A stretch of 64,000 bases of DNA, from the NCBI RefSeq assembly GCF_910592395.1, contig NC_088315.1:11100501-11164500 (forward strand). Reading direction: 5' to 3'. The notes beneath the pieces were generated by a model that searched no databases, had not been told where the DNA came from, and saw only the letters and a program-made list of their open reading frames with translations. The stretch comes from Lineus longissimus. Lineage: Eukaryota > Nemertea > Pilidiophora > Heteronemertea > Lineidae. Below are positions 12,996 to 24,085 of the stretch, piece by piece. Within the stretch, counting starts at the first letter, position 1. Every line of letters begins with the position of its first letter. The position numbers were made by a program, and so were the translations under genes.

Positions 12996-13149
12996 TATTG
13001 CCCGCCACGGAGAGTCAAATGCCGAATGTCGCCCCTTCGGGATGCAATTAATGTCTCCCGAGGGTAAGGGGCGCCCCTTCGGGATGCAATTAATGTCTCC
13101 CGAGGGTAAGGGGCGACATTCGGCAGGTTACCCGACGTGGAGGGCAATA
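12996..13149. mobile_element. palindromic MITE with internally duplicated core
   Basis: The ends tattgcccgccacg and cgtggagggcaata form an imperfect terminal inverted repeat. Nested inside, gccgaatgtcgcccctt (from 13020) pairs with aaggggcgacattcggc (to 13124). Between these arms the 59-bp unit 'ccccttcgggatgcaattaatgt' to 'cccgagggtaaggggcg' is repeated twice in tandem. There is no coding capacity. The structure is directly visible; the superfamily is unknown. Confidence 0.75.
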
Positions 13150-14565
13150 TTTATTTTCATCTCGTACCACAGTCATTGGTAAAAGGAATCGGCTACACGT
13201 AGAGATGCCGACGTCGGAGAAAACACTGGTCGCGGCACACGTGAACCATGGACCTATCAACTTATGCGGTGTGGCAGTGTTTATTTGGCAATAACGTATG
13301 ATTGTCAATTTTGCCACGAGATGGGTTTCGGAAGAGGTATCTATTTCTATTCTATAACATCTCAAATTAGATAACAAATAATGAGGTTTTAATGCTTTAC
13401 TGCTTCCATATTTTGCACCAAACCAAGCTTTTATGGTTGCCTAACCATGCCAAATGAGGCACCGGAGGCGCCGAGTGCATTTACACTGTACAAGCTGCAG
13501 TTCATTATAAATCTAGTCATTTGCATAGCGCACATCAGTACGATTTGCTGTTAAAGCGCTACAGTTGGTTTATCACAGATAATGTCCCTTGAACAGCCAA
13601 AACGCGCTTTTAAAAAGATCGCCGTTATGTCCTTAGGTAGTTTATTCCAGAGTCGTGCAGAAGACACGGAAAAGCTGATAAGTTGATAGGTCTGAATCAC
13701 TTGGCTAGCTGAGCATGCTCGTGATAGGTGGGCATGATGTCCCCCAGCAGCGGAGGGACCCTATGGCTGATTTTTTAGGGGTTCTTTATTTCTTCTTAAA
13801 CGTATGCCGTATGTACAGTCCTGATCATATTGATATCAACACCTTCTTCATTCAATATCTCCTAAACCAGTGCACCAATTCCAATGTGGTTTTTCAGGAC
13901 ATCAACAGAAATCTTGTTTTCTATTTATACACTATGGCAGGAATGCGAATGCATGATTATTTCATTATGTCACCAGCCAATTAAAAAACCCTCACAAAAC
14001 ACTTATTTATTTCAAATTAAAAAAAAATATTTTTCGCTAGAGCGATAGTACACAAAATCGAAGGAGTAAAAATTCACATACTGGCCATAATGTATCAGAA
14101 AACAAAACTGCGGCCAGTATCCTGAAAACCGTATTAGAATTGGTGTACTAGTTTGGGAGATATTGCATGAAGTGGATTTTGATATTGATATGATCAGGAC
14201 TGTACCTTGTATATTACACGGTGCCTGTTAGATTATTTCTTTCCTCCACACTGCACCTCATCATGTAAGCGCACCCTGCACAGTAACCTTTGTAAATGTA
14301 CTTAGTACGATAAATACAGTAAATTACATGACATTAAATCTTTGGGGTTACCTTATGCATAATGTCTAAAAGAAACAAACCCCAGTTGAGCAATAGAAAA
14401 CCTGAAGAGAGCGACAGCAGCCATGATTAGGGCACATTCTACTGAGTAAAGCACTATTGTTATTACGTTCAGCATTAAAAATTTACTTGAAATTCAATTT
14501 TTTGGAAATTTTAATCATTTTTGCTTTGAAACACTGTGTGGGGATTTGGACAGTATCAGCAATTC
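13150..14565. other. non-coding stretch, no gene recognised
   Basis: There are short frames only (13715-13984 is the longest) without motifs. The sequence is AT-rich. Confidence 0.4.
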
Positions 14566-15187
14566 ACTGTCCACATGGTTACAAACGCGCTAGCAGACGA
14601 CAATAACACATTTGAAAACGCCAGCAGATTCAATAGCGAATAATTCCTGTTATATGGCACTCGACGTGGATTTGCTGGTGGACACTATTAAAGACATCTG
14701 TTAGTAGATAACTTAAAGACAAGGTAAACGTATACGAAGTATGGATTAATCTAAACGTGTTAATACCTAACAAAGCGTATTGCAATCAAGAGTTTTTTGG
14801 GGGTTTTTTTGGGGGGGGGGGGGCGAACATGTTTGGCATTTCTAGATGATAAATTAAAGACATATAAGTTGGTTTATATTGATGTAGCTGTCTTGAATAA
14901 GTCGAAAAAGCAGTATTGCTGTAGACCTATGCCTAATTCAAGGTACAAAGTGTGCTTATTTCTGCCATATCTGCCTATGTTATGCATGTGCTGTGCTGGG
15001 TAGCATATACACCAGAATAGGAAGATATGATAACAAGCACTTGGCTCAAAGTGTTCTATAATGTGTCTTAAAATGCAATGAAAGAAGACCGACTGTCCGC
15101 TATGGTTGCCTGTGTCACTGTCATAACTGTACAAGGGTACCCATGGCGGACAGGCAAGCCAGTGCATGAAAGTAACCATAGCGGACA
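14566..15187 (+). mobile_element. foldback/MITE family F, copy 1
   Basis: It starts actgtccacatggttac and ends gtaaccatagcggac, inverted versions of a 'GTCCRCTATGGTTAC' terminus. A second internal 'actgtccgctatggttgc' is at 15089. It holds a 13-base G tract at 14811-14823. The same blocks recur at 20848-21020 (inverted, shortened) and 34438-35223 (rearranged). Diagnostic shared strings are 'gcgctagcagacgacaata', 'tggcactcgacgtggattt' and 'acaagcacttggc'. No transposase is present. Confidence 0.75.
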
Positions 15188-16822
15188 TTCCGCCGTCTTA
15201 TTATTCACAATGTGATCTTATTTCTGTTCCTGAAAAGTTGTTTTCAGTGTATTTTCTCCTTGAAATCGATCACTTCAGGTACTATTACTGTGCATACCTA
15301 GCTAAATTAGTGTCTAGTTTCGTCTCTGATGACATTTATTTCGTAAAAATCGCTGTTTTTTTCTAAAAAGGTGTTTTTGTGGTCATTTTGGCTGTTTATT
15401 TCGAGGGTACGGTAGGAGGTCATCGTTCACTCGATAACTCTTTTTAAAATGAAATAAAAGCGTCTTAAGATACATGATATGAATTGATATTAATATTCGT
15501 TAAGTGGGATTGTCGGTGGACGTTCATTGATGAACAGTTGTGCTGGAATTACGAAAATATATCGATATCGTTGAGAGTTCATTCATTAGGGGCCTGCTCT
15601 CAATTTTCCTTACAACGCCTCTAGCACTGGGCAATTGCCACCATCTTGAAAAGCAGTGCCGCGGATGGCTATCGCATCGCCACTACGCATGAGAACACGA
15701 TGGCTGCCCTGCGCTGCATTGATAGTTCGTAATAAATTCACATAAAAACACACCAGAAGATCTCCGATTTTATTTACAAAGATCATATTTTGTTATTTAT
15801 TGATAAAACAAGCCATTTTACCACAGCAGGTGACACATATTAGGCCTGAATAAGACTTTAGAATTTTAAGTGGTGGTGACGATGCCGATATCCAAGATGG
15901 CGGAATTATACCAGTGGTCAAATCTCATCTATTTTGGGTAATTGCATCATTATTTCTTTTTGTGATTGGTGATTTGTAAAATTGAGAATGATTGAAAAAT
16001 CAGTATTTTTTCACCCAAAGGCATGAGTGAACATTTGATAAGTTTATTGTGATTTAATTGGTAATTTGGTCGACATTTTGACAATTATATTTAGCAATAT
16101 TTCGATAAATGCGGACCTGCTTCTTCCTCTTTTGACGGTGTTTCGATAACTCAGGTCAGTTTCACGGCAAAAATAAGTGGTAGTTTTGAAATTCGAATGT
16201 GCATTTATTGATGTAACGATAAAGTACATTTCCGAGAATAATTAGTGAAAGTTTCAGTAGGTGTCGATTTTTGTAAAGTAGTGTATAGGCGATGGATTGG
16301 CTCAGCCATGTGCTCGTCGTGTCAGCGGGGCGCAAGCCGTCATGGGATGGGGGATGTACACTACTACAATGCACGTGATTGATGGTTGAACATTCATTCT
16401 CGTTGACAGTGTATTATTGAAATATTTGATTGTGATGATGGTGTATTGTACTAGGCCTTGCATGCTCCCAACGTGTGGCATATTTCACATTGATACTACC
16501 AGTATCAATTACAAAAAAATAGATTGTGAGTAACAATAGGCCTACAAACAATGCTACATGTCATGAGGGTGGGAACGGGGAAGGGGGGGGGGTAACTGTC
16601 TCGACGTCCCGTTAGGAAAAAAGGCTTATCCCGTTTCCCAATACGCAATTTTAGCCGAATCGTGACGCAAAACACGGCTTGTCTCGAATCCCGCTAAAAT
16701 AAGGGTGTCTATCCCGAATCCCGACAGTTATTTTCGGCCCATCCCAGTGTCCCGAAAATACCCGTTCTCCCCCTCATACATAGTAAACCATATTGTCACA
16801 TTGATGTTTTCTTTCATTACAG
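15188..16822. other. non-coding stretch, possible promoter region
   Basis: No coding exon is recognised. A YY1-type site lies at 15894-15903. A 9-base G tract lies near 16583. From 16595 to 16765 is a low-complexity stretch rich in 'tcccg/cccga'. The downstream end leads into the exon-like modules at 16823. Confidence 0.4.
15894..15903 (+). promoter_or_regulatory. YY1-like motif
   Basis: AAGATGGCGG is an exact match to the YY1 consensus core (AAnATGGCG), which in animals is often close to transcription start sites. It lies about 0.9 kb before the first splice-flanked module at 16823. Function here is inference from the motif alone. Confidence 0.3.
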
Positions 16823-17594
16823 TTAGACTTCGAGATCTACATTTTCGACAAAGGCCTGGTGTAATATTATTACGTACTTGATGAAGGTAATATTAATTTC
16901 TTCAAATTTGAAGCATGACGTTAATGGAGTACCAGCACAACTTCATTGACTGCTACGTGGCGCTGGTGGAAACTAAGGTATTGCATCGCTCATATCACTT
17001 GAAAAAAACATTTACCCTAGTTACGACCAAAGCTGCTTAGCAGAGGGCGATACCTCATCAGGAGCGCCACAATCATATCATTGGTGTGAAAGCATTTGTA
17101 TGAAGTTTTTCAGTTCTCAATGTGTTCGAAACCTTAATTGTGAATTTGTGCACTTCGAATTCAAATTTACGTCACTATGTTAGTTTGACATCCATTGATG
17201 TCACGGTAATTTCACTGTTATGCTGTGCTGCTTTCAGGTTTAATGACACGAATGAGTACAAGTACATTACATTTTTCGACGAAGGCCTTCTGTAATTTCA
17301 TACGCTTCTTACGGTTAGTATTGATTCATAATTTCTAGTAAAAAAGTTAATTTTGAAAGTGAAAAATATGTACCAACAATACAATAGACCTGCAAATACC
17401 ATATACGCAAGTTTTGAACAAATATCACACATATTCCCCAGTTGACTTGTGATGATATTGATAATGGTGGTGGTGGTGTTATCATGTACATGGCTTCTAA
17501 CATAGTAAGTGTTTTCTTTTCAGCAACATTCAATAGATTTATTTACTGTATTATCATTTCGACCAAGGCGAATTCGACACTTCAATTACACAAG
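16823..17594 (+). ncRNA. cluster of related exon-like modules, possible non-coding transcript
   Basis: Three segments, 16823-16886, 17238-17313 and 17524-17594, are flanked by splice-like sites: attacag / gtaata, ctttcag / gttagt and ttttcag / gttagt. They share a core: 'cattttcgacaaaggcc', 'catttttcgacgaaggcc' and 'catttcgaccaaggc'. In the comparable frame the first two read 'YIFDKGLV' and 'TFFDEGLL', each followed at once by a stop, and the third has an internal stop. Coding is therefore unlikely. A further open segment at 16915-16977 begins ATG, reads MTLMEYQHNFIDCY onward and ends at AAG|gtattg; it could be a coding first exon. No family is recognised. The cluster may be a spliced lncRNA or simply an ancient duplication. 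Confidence 0.3.
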
Positions 17595-17639
17595 GTTAGT
17601 AACTTTTGTTCACAAAATCCAAATGGAGGCAAATACAGA

Positions 17640-18180
17640 ACAATCAAACTTAGTCATTCCAGTCAGTTACTGAAGCACAGTGAAAACTGTCGGGAGCAGT
17701 GCAACTGATGGCATGTCAAACTTCCAGTGACTGTCCCTGTCCATATATTTCAAGACAGTACAAATCTTGTAATCATTTTGTTTATGCAATGTACGTTATT
17801 ATGTATCATTTCAGCACAATCAAACTTAGTCATTCCAGTCAGTTACTGAAGCACAGCGAAAACTGTCTGAATTAGTGCTGCTGATGGCATGTAATTACTC
17901 TACTACCACTACCTGTGACAGTCAATGTCCAAATATTTTCAAGTGTGCGAAATTAGTACTCGTCTACTTCTTAGTGTTATTTGAATGCAATGTATGTTAT
18001 AAAAATATTTTTTCAACACTATATCAACATTCTCATTCCTGTCAGTTTCTGAAAATCAGCTAAAGCAATCGCTACCAATGCAGCTGATAACCGCAATTCT
18101 TTTTGTTCCCAATGCCCATCCATGACAATATATTTCACGCATGTGACAATCATGTAATCATCCTGTTTTTTGTGTTCTAT
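17640..18180. repeat. three diverged tandem units of ~180-200 bp
   Basis: Units begin near 17642, 17819 and 18020. The first two share 'tcaaacttagtcattccagtcagttactgaagcacag' (quoted in part: tcattccagtcagttactga), followed by 'aaaactgtc' and 'ctgatggcatgt'. The third keeps 'cattcctgtcagtttctga' and 'cagctgat'. All then contain a 'gtcca.atatttca' block and a 'gcaat' string. There is no coding potential. Because they follow directly after the exon-like modules they might lie in the same transcription unit. Confidence 0.6.
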
Positions 18181-18889
18181 TCATGCAATAAATAAATTCA
18201 GTATTTTCAAATCATTGGTGCTACAAAACTATTCTCATTATAGATTATTCATATTTTATAAAATGCTGTCATGTCAAATTTTGTGTCCTATAAATCATAA
18301 TGAAGTCGGCATTTTATATACAACTTTTGTACTCCTCCTAAATAAACATACAAATCTTGTTTTATGTAAACTTTGTATATGTGACCCGTCACAGCAAAAC
18401 CAGGCGCATGTCGCTCTGAGCTTGGCAGGTTGAGACGGACTGTTCTAATCTTTCATTAGCGACACCATTTCTTACCAGAGTGCCTCCTTCATTCATACAT
18501 CTTGTACTTTAACTCAAGATACCCATCTTTGAATATTTTTAGTATACCAAGTACTACAATGTCAATGTATTGAAGTCATGTTCTTGTAGTGTTATTGGCT
18601 TTCTATTATCTTGTCAAAATACCACTTGGTTCTCGCAAAATCTCAATAAAAACAAATGCTATTGCATGTATTGCATATTCTAACAGCTATCCACTGTATC
18701 GATTTATCCATCATCTGTACTATTTGTCACAAAAATGTTATATTATGTAAATCATATTTCATTACATAATGCACACTGCCAATTACTGCTGAACCATTTA
18801 TATGTCATTTAAATAAATAATTTTCAACTTTTTAAAACCGTCTTATAGTACTGTTCTTGTCACTTAGCTGAACCAATTGCTCCATAGCA
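18181..18889. other. AT-rich non-coding stretch
   Basis: I see no gene, repeat boundary or recognisable site here. Confidence 0.4.
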
Positions 18890-19535
18890 TGAAATTTCCA
18901 GAAATGCCCCAGGGACTGAAAAGTGCTGTTTTAACAGAGAGGTGTCCTAAACTGAGAAGTCGAGTTGAATGGAAACAACCAATTTGGAACCAAAAACTAC
19001 TGTCCTTATTAAAGAGGTTGTCCTCAATAGAAAGGTGTCCACAAAAAGTAGGTCCACTGTATATGAAAGTACAAACCCTGGTACATGTAGTGACATCATC
19101 TACTCCTCGATGTGGACACCTGCAAATGCAGCGACAATGTCACATCAGTTATTTAATTCATCGTCCTTTGTGCAGATGGCACCACCCATCAAACATGTTG
19201 GTGACGAATAGTGTCGCAGCATTTCGTCACCGAGCTTTCACGAAAATGCACTGTCATTCATTCAGCCATAAGTGTAAGACTGTAGGGTTGTTTCCAACCA
19301 AAACATGTTCGAAATGTGTCAAGCATTCGGAACACCCAAAGACTGATTAGAGAAGTCAAAATTGAATGGAAACAACCAATTTGGAACCAAAACTAGTGTC
19401 CTTATTGGAAAGGTTGTCTTTAATAGAGAGGTGTCTACTAACGGAGGTTCCACTGTATATAATGTAGGAACCCTGGTTGTGACATTGTCCACTCCTCCAG
19501 CTGCACACCACCAAATCCACAACAATGTCACACCA
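18890..19535. repeat. direct repeat pair (~200 bp each)
   Basis: Copies at about 18945-19150 and 19345-19535 share 'gaatggaaacaaccaatttg', 'gaaccaaaa', 'gtccttatt', 'gaggtgtc' and 'ccactgtatat', followed by 'ccctggt' and 'tccactcctc'. The open frames on both strands in this interval follow the repeat and are not treated as genes. It is possibly a fragmentary transposon. Confidence 0.65.
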
Positions 19536-20847
19536 GTTATTTAGTTCATCATGCTTATGGTCATTGTACTTTCATCTTATGTAAAATGTAACTTTTTACA
19601 CGGTTTCAATAAACGATTTGTAATTTGTAATTTGTCAACACCAGAAAAACCCGACCAACGCCGTCCGATAGAGGCCGCCAGTGTAATCAGTCACGTGCCG
19701 CCATTGACGAATCAGCTCGCAGCAATCAATCACAATGGCAGCCTCAACGAGATGCGGTATCCGTTTGAATTACGCTTTGTTATCTGATATAAAATTGCCG
19801 AATTACAAGAGAGAAAAACGAGTAGTCCATAATAACACCAGTTAAGAGTTTTATGATATCTCAAACCTGGATGCCAACAAGACCAACCTCCACCCCACCC
19901 CACCCCCACCCCACCCCCACCCCCAAAGTAGGAGAGGCCAAGACCACAGTACACCCCCCACAAAATGCCCAACTTTTTTACATTAGACAATTAGATATAG
20001 GAAAGCTACCATCAGTAATAAACTTTGGGTGCAGGGAAACTGGACTCATGCAGTCATGATTAGCATGATCATCAAGTGAAAAATGAATTTTCAAACTTCA
20101 TTTAAAATCTAGAGTGAAAAATTTAAATCTCAGTAGTATCAGAATGATGGTGTTTCACATTAGCATGAAACAAGCACGATTTAAAACTAGGTATATTGCA
20201 TAGATCAACCCCCCAAGCTCCCTAGTGACCCCCTCGCAATGACCAATTCAATTTTTTGCTGTCACATCATTAAAACCTCCAATTTCGGCATGCAAGTGGA
20301 CAAAGAAAAAAATGTTCCAAAACACCAGAAGCAGTGTTATTATGACTCTAGATGGTATTGCCCTCTCGCGGATCTATTGGCAACTAAAATATTATCTCTA
20401 GAAATGCCAGTTTTTGAGCCGTAAAAACGCCTCAAAGGCTTATTTTCCTGATTTTCCCTGTTTGAACTTCATCAATGCATGCAAAGCGGCGGTACAAAGG
20501 TGGACAAAGGATTTTTTTGACTAAATTCACTGAAATTTTGCACAGTATTAGCTAGACATTAGAGGAAACCAATGGGCTATCGGCAAAGTGCATAATGCTC
20601 CCCACCGCCTGATTAACTCTGCTTTTGGAGATTGCCCTAAGCTAAGCGCACTACTGCGTTGATCGGCCGAGATGGTAATTAGTGCGCATGCGCAAGTTCG
20701 AGGTCGGGGATTTCTGGTATTGTAAATTATAAATTTCACTAATAATTTGACGCCGCCAATTCCACTGGTCTTCGAAATACGTAAGCTACACTGTTGACGA
20801 CTATGACACTCCTCACAAACCACATTGTGAATCAGACGCCGATAGGC
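19536..20847. other. non-coding stretch with C-rich low complexity
   Basis: A CACCCC-type run lies at 19889-19925. Otherwise I see nothing with a clear structure. Confidence 0.4.
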
Positions 20848-21020
20848 TTGTATTGCACTTTAAGCCAAGTGCTTGTGATGATATCTGCCTAATCTGGTGT
20901 ACTTGCTACACAACACAGCACATGCAATAATCTTCTCCACTTATGCAGATACGGTAGAAATAAGCGCATTTATTACCATGATTTGTCGTCTGCTAGCGCT
21001 GTAGTAACCATAGTGGACAG
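20848..21020 (-). mobile_element. foldback/MITE family F, copy 2 (internally deleted, inverted)
   Basis: Read on the minus strand it begins ctgtccactatggttac and continues 'gcgctagcagacgac', then jumps to the 'agcacatgcaataatctt / acaagcacttggc' region of the family. The middle of the element is missing. On the plus strand the right-hand end is gtaaccatagtggacag at 21020. Confidence 0.65.
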
Positions 21021-21678
21021 AGACTTGCTGACACTGTCCGAATCACTAAAGCTGTTTGAGGCCGAGGTTTAAATTTTTTGTGAAGTTCATGCATCCATTT
21101 GAGATAATATGCACCAAATCTGGAGCTAAAACCTCAGTAATTATGAAACATATAGACATTTTTATGGGTCGCATTTTTTTGGTCACCTTGTATTATTCAG
21201 CATCCTGCAAAATTGACAAAATTAATGTAAGCTTACCAATATTTGGTGTCATGAGCCAGCAAGTATTCCGACTTTACAAGCTACTAGCCACCTGTTTCAA
21301 TTCAATTCAACTTTATTCTGCAAGACTATTAACATAGTATGAGGAGGTTATTACAATATTTTTACGTGATATTCGAACGGAACAGTACAATGATAATTAG
21401 ACTGGTACCGTGCTGCATATAGAACAGAAGTGCCATCTACCGGTAGCAATTTGTACAATAACTCAATCACCAACCACCTTGAACGAGCAGGCAATGACAG
21501 AAGTTGTGTCAGACCTTTGCCCGAGCCGAGGTGGAAGGGAGTGTGTCACCATATCTTTCCAAACTTTCACTAGTCACTTACCGGCAGCGAATGTCAATCC
21601 TAGAGTCTCCTCCTTTCGCGAAAGCCCTGTGTACATTGCCAACATACCGATGATGTTGCCGAAATCTCGACAAATAAG
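21021..21678. other. non-coding stretch
   Basis: I see no gene or clear repeat here. Confidence 0.35.
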
Positions 21679-22556
21679 TCATGTTTGAGTCAGTAGACAT
21701 TGAGCATGGTGGAGTGGGAGAGGGAACACGAGGGGGGGTGGCCCTCCTTGAAAAGGAGAAGGAGTACGAAACACCTTCGACCGGTTTGGAGGTTTGACCA
21801 ACTGTGGCACAAATAGTCTGAAGCTAGTATGAAACATGTTTCTTGAGGGAGGGGATAACATTGATGTACCAGCAGGCACCTGGTTAGGCACATGGGAGGT
21901 CAGCGGTGTTGGCATCTGCATTGTGCACTCAAACATTACAGTTTGGATTTTGTGCTTGACAGATATCTTTAACCTTTCATCGGTAATTATCTTCAATTCG
22001 GATGCAATATACTGTCCGAAGATGTCATCAGCACCTTGTGTCTTTTCCAGCTGGCCTTCAGGGACTGTTGTAGCCCTTTCTGATGCCATGAAGGACTTGG
22101 AGCGTGTGTCAACTTTCAGACAATCACTTAAAACCCATTTGTTCCGCGAAGCCTTTAGTTGGTAGCTACATAGTGTTATATTCCGAATGTGCCATCTATG
22201 TTTTAGAGACTCAATTTTTTTAATCAATCTGTTTTACAACTATCAAACTGTTTTAAATCCAAAGATTTGCTTCTAACTTCATTGTAAAGTGCCTTGGAGC
22301 ATGCTTAGCATGTACAAGGCACTATAATATCCGGTATTTATTATTATTATGTTGCTCTCTCAAGGATGTTATTTTCACTTTCCTCCAGTCTCCGCTTCCT
22401 ACTCATTCTTTTGCCTTTCAGAGGCTTCTTTGCTGAGAGTCGAATTTCAGGCAGCAAGTCGTCATCAGTAAATTTGTCATTCCCGTCCTCAGATCCATCA
22501 GCGGCGTCATCCATGAATTCTCCTGCCTCATCATCTTGCTCTATCATCCCATCATC
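21679..22556 (-). pseudogene. BESS-motif protein remnant, split by a LINE 3' end
   Basis: Minus-strand 22556-22350 follows an acceptor (cattttcag) and encodes an acidic then basic stretch (DDGMIEQDDEAGEF to MSRKRRLEESENNILERA). After about 260 bases of LINE-like DNA the same strand resumes at 22087 with ASERATTVPEGQLEKTQG, then DDIFGQYIASELK (21991-22029) and KISVKHKIQTVMFE. The latter resembles the BESS motif that ends many MADF-BESS DNA-binding regulators. It runs into a proline-rich tail with a stop at 21679. 'ERAT' occurs on both sides of the insertion, consistent with a diverged target duplication. No MADF domain was found upstream, so this may be a partial or dead copy. The BESS assignment is from motif resemblance only. 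Confidence 0.55.
22088..22349 (+). mobile_element. 5'-truncated LINE 3' end (CR1/L2-like tail)
   Basis: On the plus strand the frame reads STFRQSLKTHLFREAFSW then stop at 22165. This resembles the extreme C-terminus of many CR1/L2-type non-LTR elements ('LKTHLF...AF'). It is followed by a short 3' UTR with 'gtgccttggagcatgcttag' pairing back with 'catgtacaaggcac', and by a (tta)n tail at 22339-22350. Both the C-terminus and the microsatellite tail fit a truncated retroposed copy lying antisense in the BESS-type frame. Confidence 0.6.
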
Positions 22557-23720
22557 CTGAAAATGAATAGCAATCAATTTTATTTATCATTTCAGACGCC
22601 AAATTCAGCAGAAGAACGGTGGATCAGCTTGCGGATATTCGACTGTTATTTTTCAGATCGACGGATCGTCAACATGTAGACAAACACTGTTTCGTCGCTC
22701 AGAATTCGATACTACCTCTTCCCTAATTTGGTGGTCACTATGTGGGGGGGGGGGGGGGGATTTACATGATTACGTTTAATAGTTTCATAAACCTTAGACC
22801 ACAGTCGTCAGGAAACCAGGGAACGTATGGTTTCAACATTAAAGTCACCCACCGCCCGTGCCGAAAGGGCTGACTGGATTTTGCGCAACGCAGCGCAACG
22901 CAAGGAGCGAACTGGGGGAGCGACCATTGTTTTCGACCCTGCCAGTTTTTGTTCCCACAAGTTAACTTGGGTTTAACACGGCCACATATTACCTCTATTT
23001 TGTATAGTGTAATGCTTTGGTCATGGTTTCGATCTTGAGATTTACTCTTAGGTGTTGTGCTGTCTCAGCCCTCAGCCCTCAGCCGCACAACGAGAACTTG
23101 AACGATTTTTCGAACAGCTGAACATAGCCATTACAAATGCTCGATTTTAAAGCAAACGACAGCCAGCTTCAAATTCCCTGATTTCTATAAAACTTTTTTA
23201 GGCGGAGTGTCAAAGACAACATTGATGTGAAAAGCGATATGTTTCGTCTTTTACTTTTCGACAGTTTTGAGAATAATTTCCGAAATGCGTTTTTCTACAC
23301 CACATCATACTTTTGTGGTTAGCAGTTAAGTATGTTGTTGTGCTTATGGACCATCTAAGGGTATCATATGTTTCAATCGTTGTCATCTAATGAGGAACCT
23401 GCAGAACTAAAAATCCAGATGCCAGCACCAGTACTAAAAGGTACACTTCCAGTGCATTTTCAATTAAAATTAAGTTTTGTTGATTTTCTCCCTAAAACTC
23501 CTCAAAACAACATTTTTGGTGCTATTCTAGTAATCAAGGGATGAAATATTCAATAATCATTGACCCGGGAAATGGCTTTCTCATTCGAACCATGGTCGAC
23601 TTGCCTGCAGGGCCCCCTATTGGCAGGTTTTGTTGTGCAGGATTGTGTTCCTCATTGGATCTAATGGTTGCTTTGTGCGACAAAACGCCATCTCGTCTGC
23701 CGGTAAAGCCGGCAATCACT
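22557..23720. other. non-coding stretch
   Basis: A 16-base G tract lies at 22744-22759 and a short 'gcgcaacgcagcgcaacgcaagg' run lies near 22882. No upstream exon of the BESS-type remnant was recognised on the minus strand. Confidence 0.4.
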
Positions 23721-24085
23721 GGGTTAATATTAATCGCAGGTCGCTGCGATCACCGATTCTTGTCGCAGGCACCTGCGATGTCCACCGTAAACGAGTGTGC
23801 AATTTATGTTGTATGTGATTATGATCGCAGGTGGCCGCCATTGAAATCGTTCGTTTTGTTGGTATTGTTTGCTGGGTATTGTTGAAGTCTTGTTTGTTCG
23901 CAGATATAGCCCCGCAAAGGTCATCTCAGGCACCTCCGACAAGATGCGGTGATCGTAACAATCTGCGCTGAATTTCAAACCAAGAGTGATTACGGTTTTA
24001 CGATATCATATATACGAGTGATCTTTGGTCGGACATAGAGCCTGAGATGTTTTTGTCGCATGATCGCAGGTAGAAGCGATTTGAA
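23721..24085. repeat. dispersed 'atcgcaggt' palindromic motif cluster
   Basis: At 23734-23780 atcgcaggt pairs with acctgcgat. The same strings recur at 23823-23832 (atcgcaggtg), 23927-23960 (aggcacctccgac then tgcggtgatcg) and 24061-24070 (gatcgcaggt). Spacing is irregular, so this is probably a decayed palindromic repeat. Open frames here on both strands arise from it. Confidence 0.4.

Noticed and set aside
17442-17504. Open segment between ttccccag and gtaagt as an additional coding exon
   Set aside because: The splice-like flanks are good, but the next module's acceptor is only 19 bases away, too short for an intron. It could at best be an alternative.
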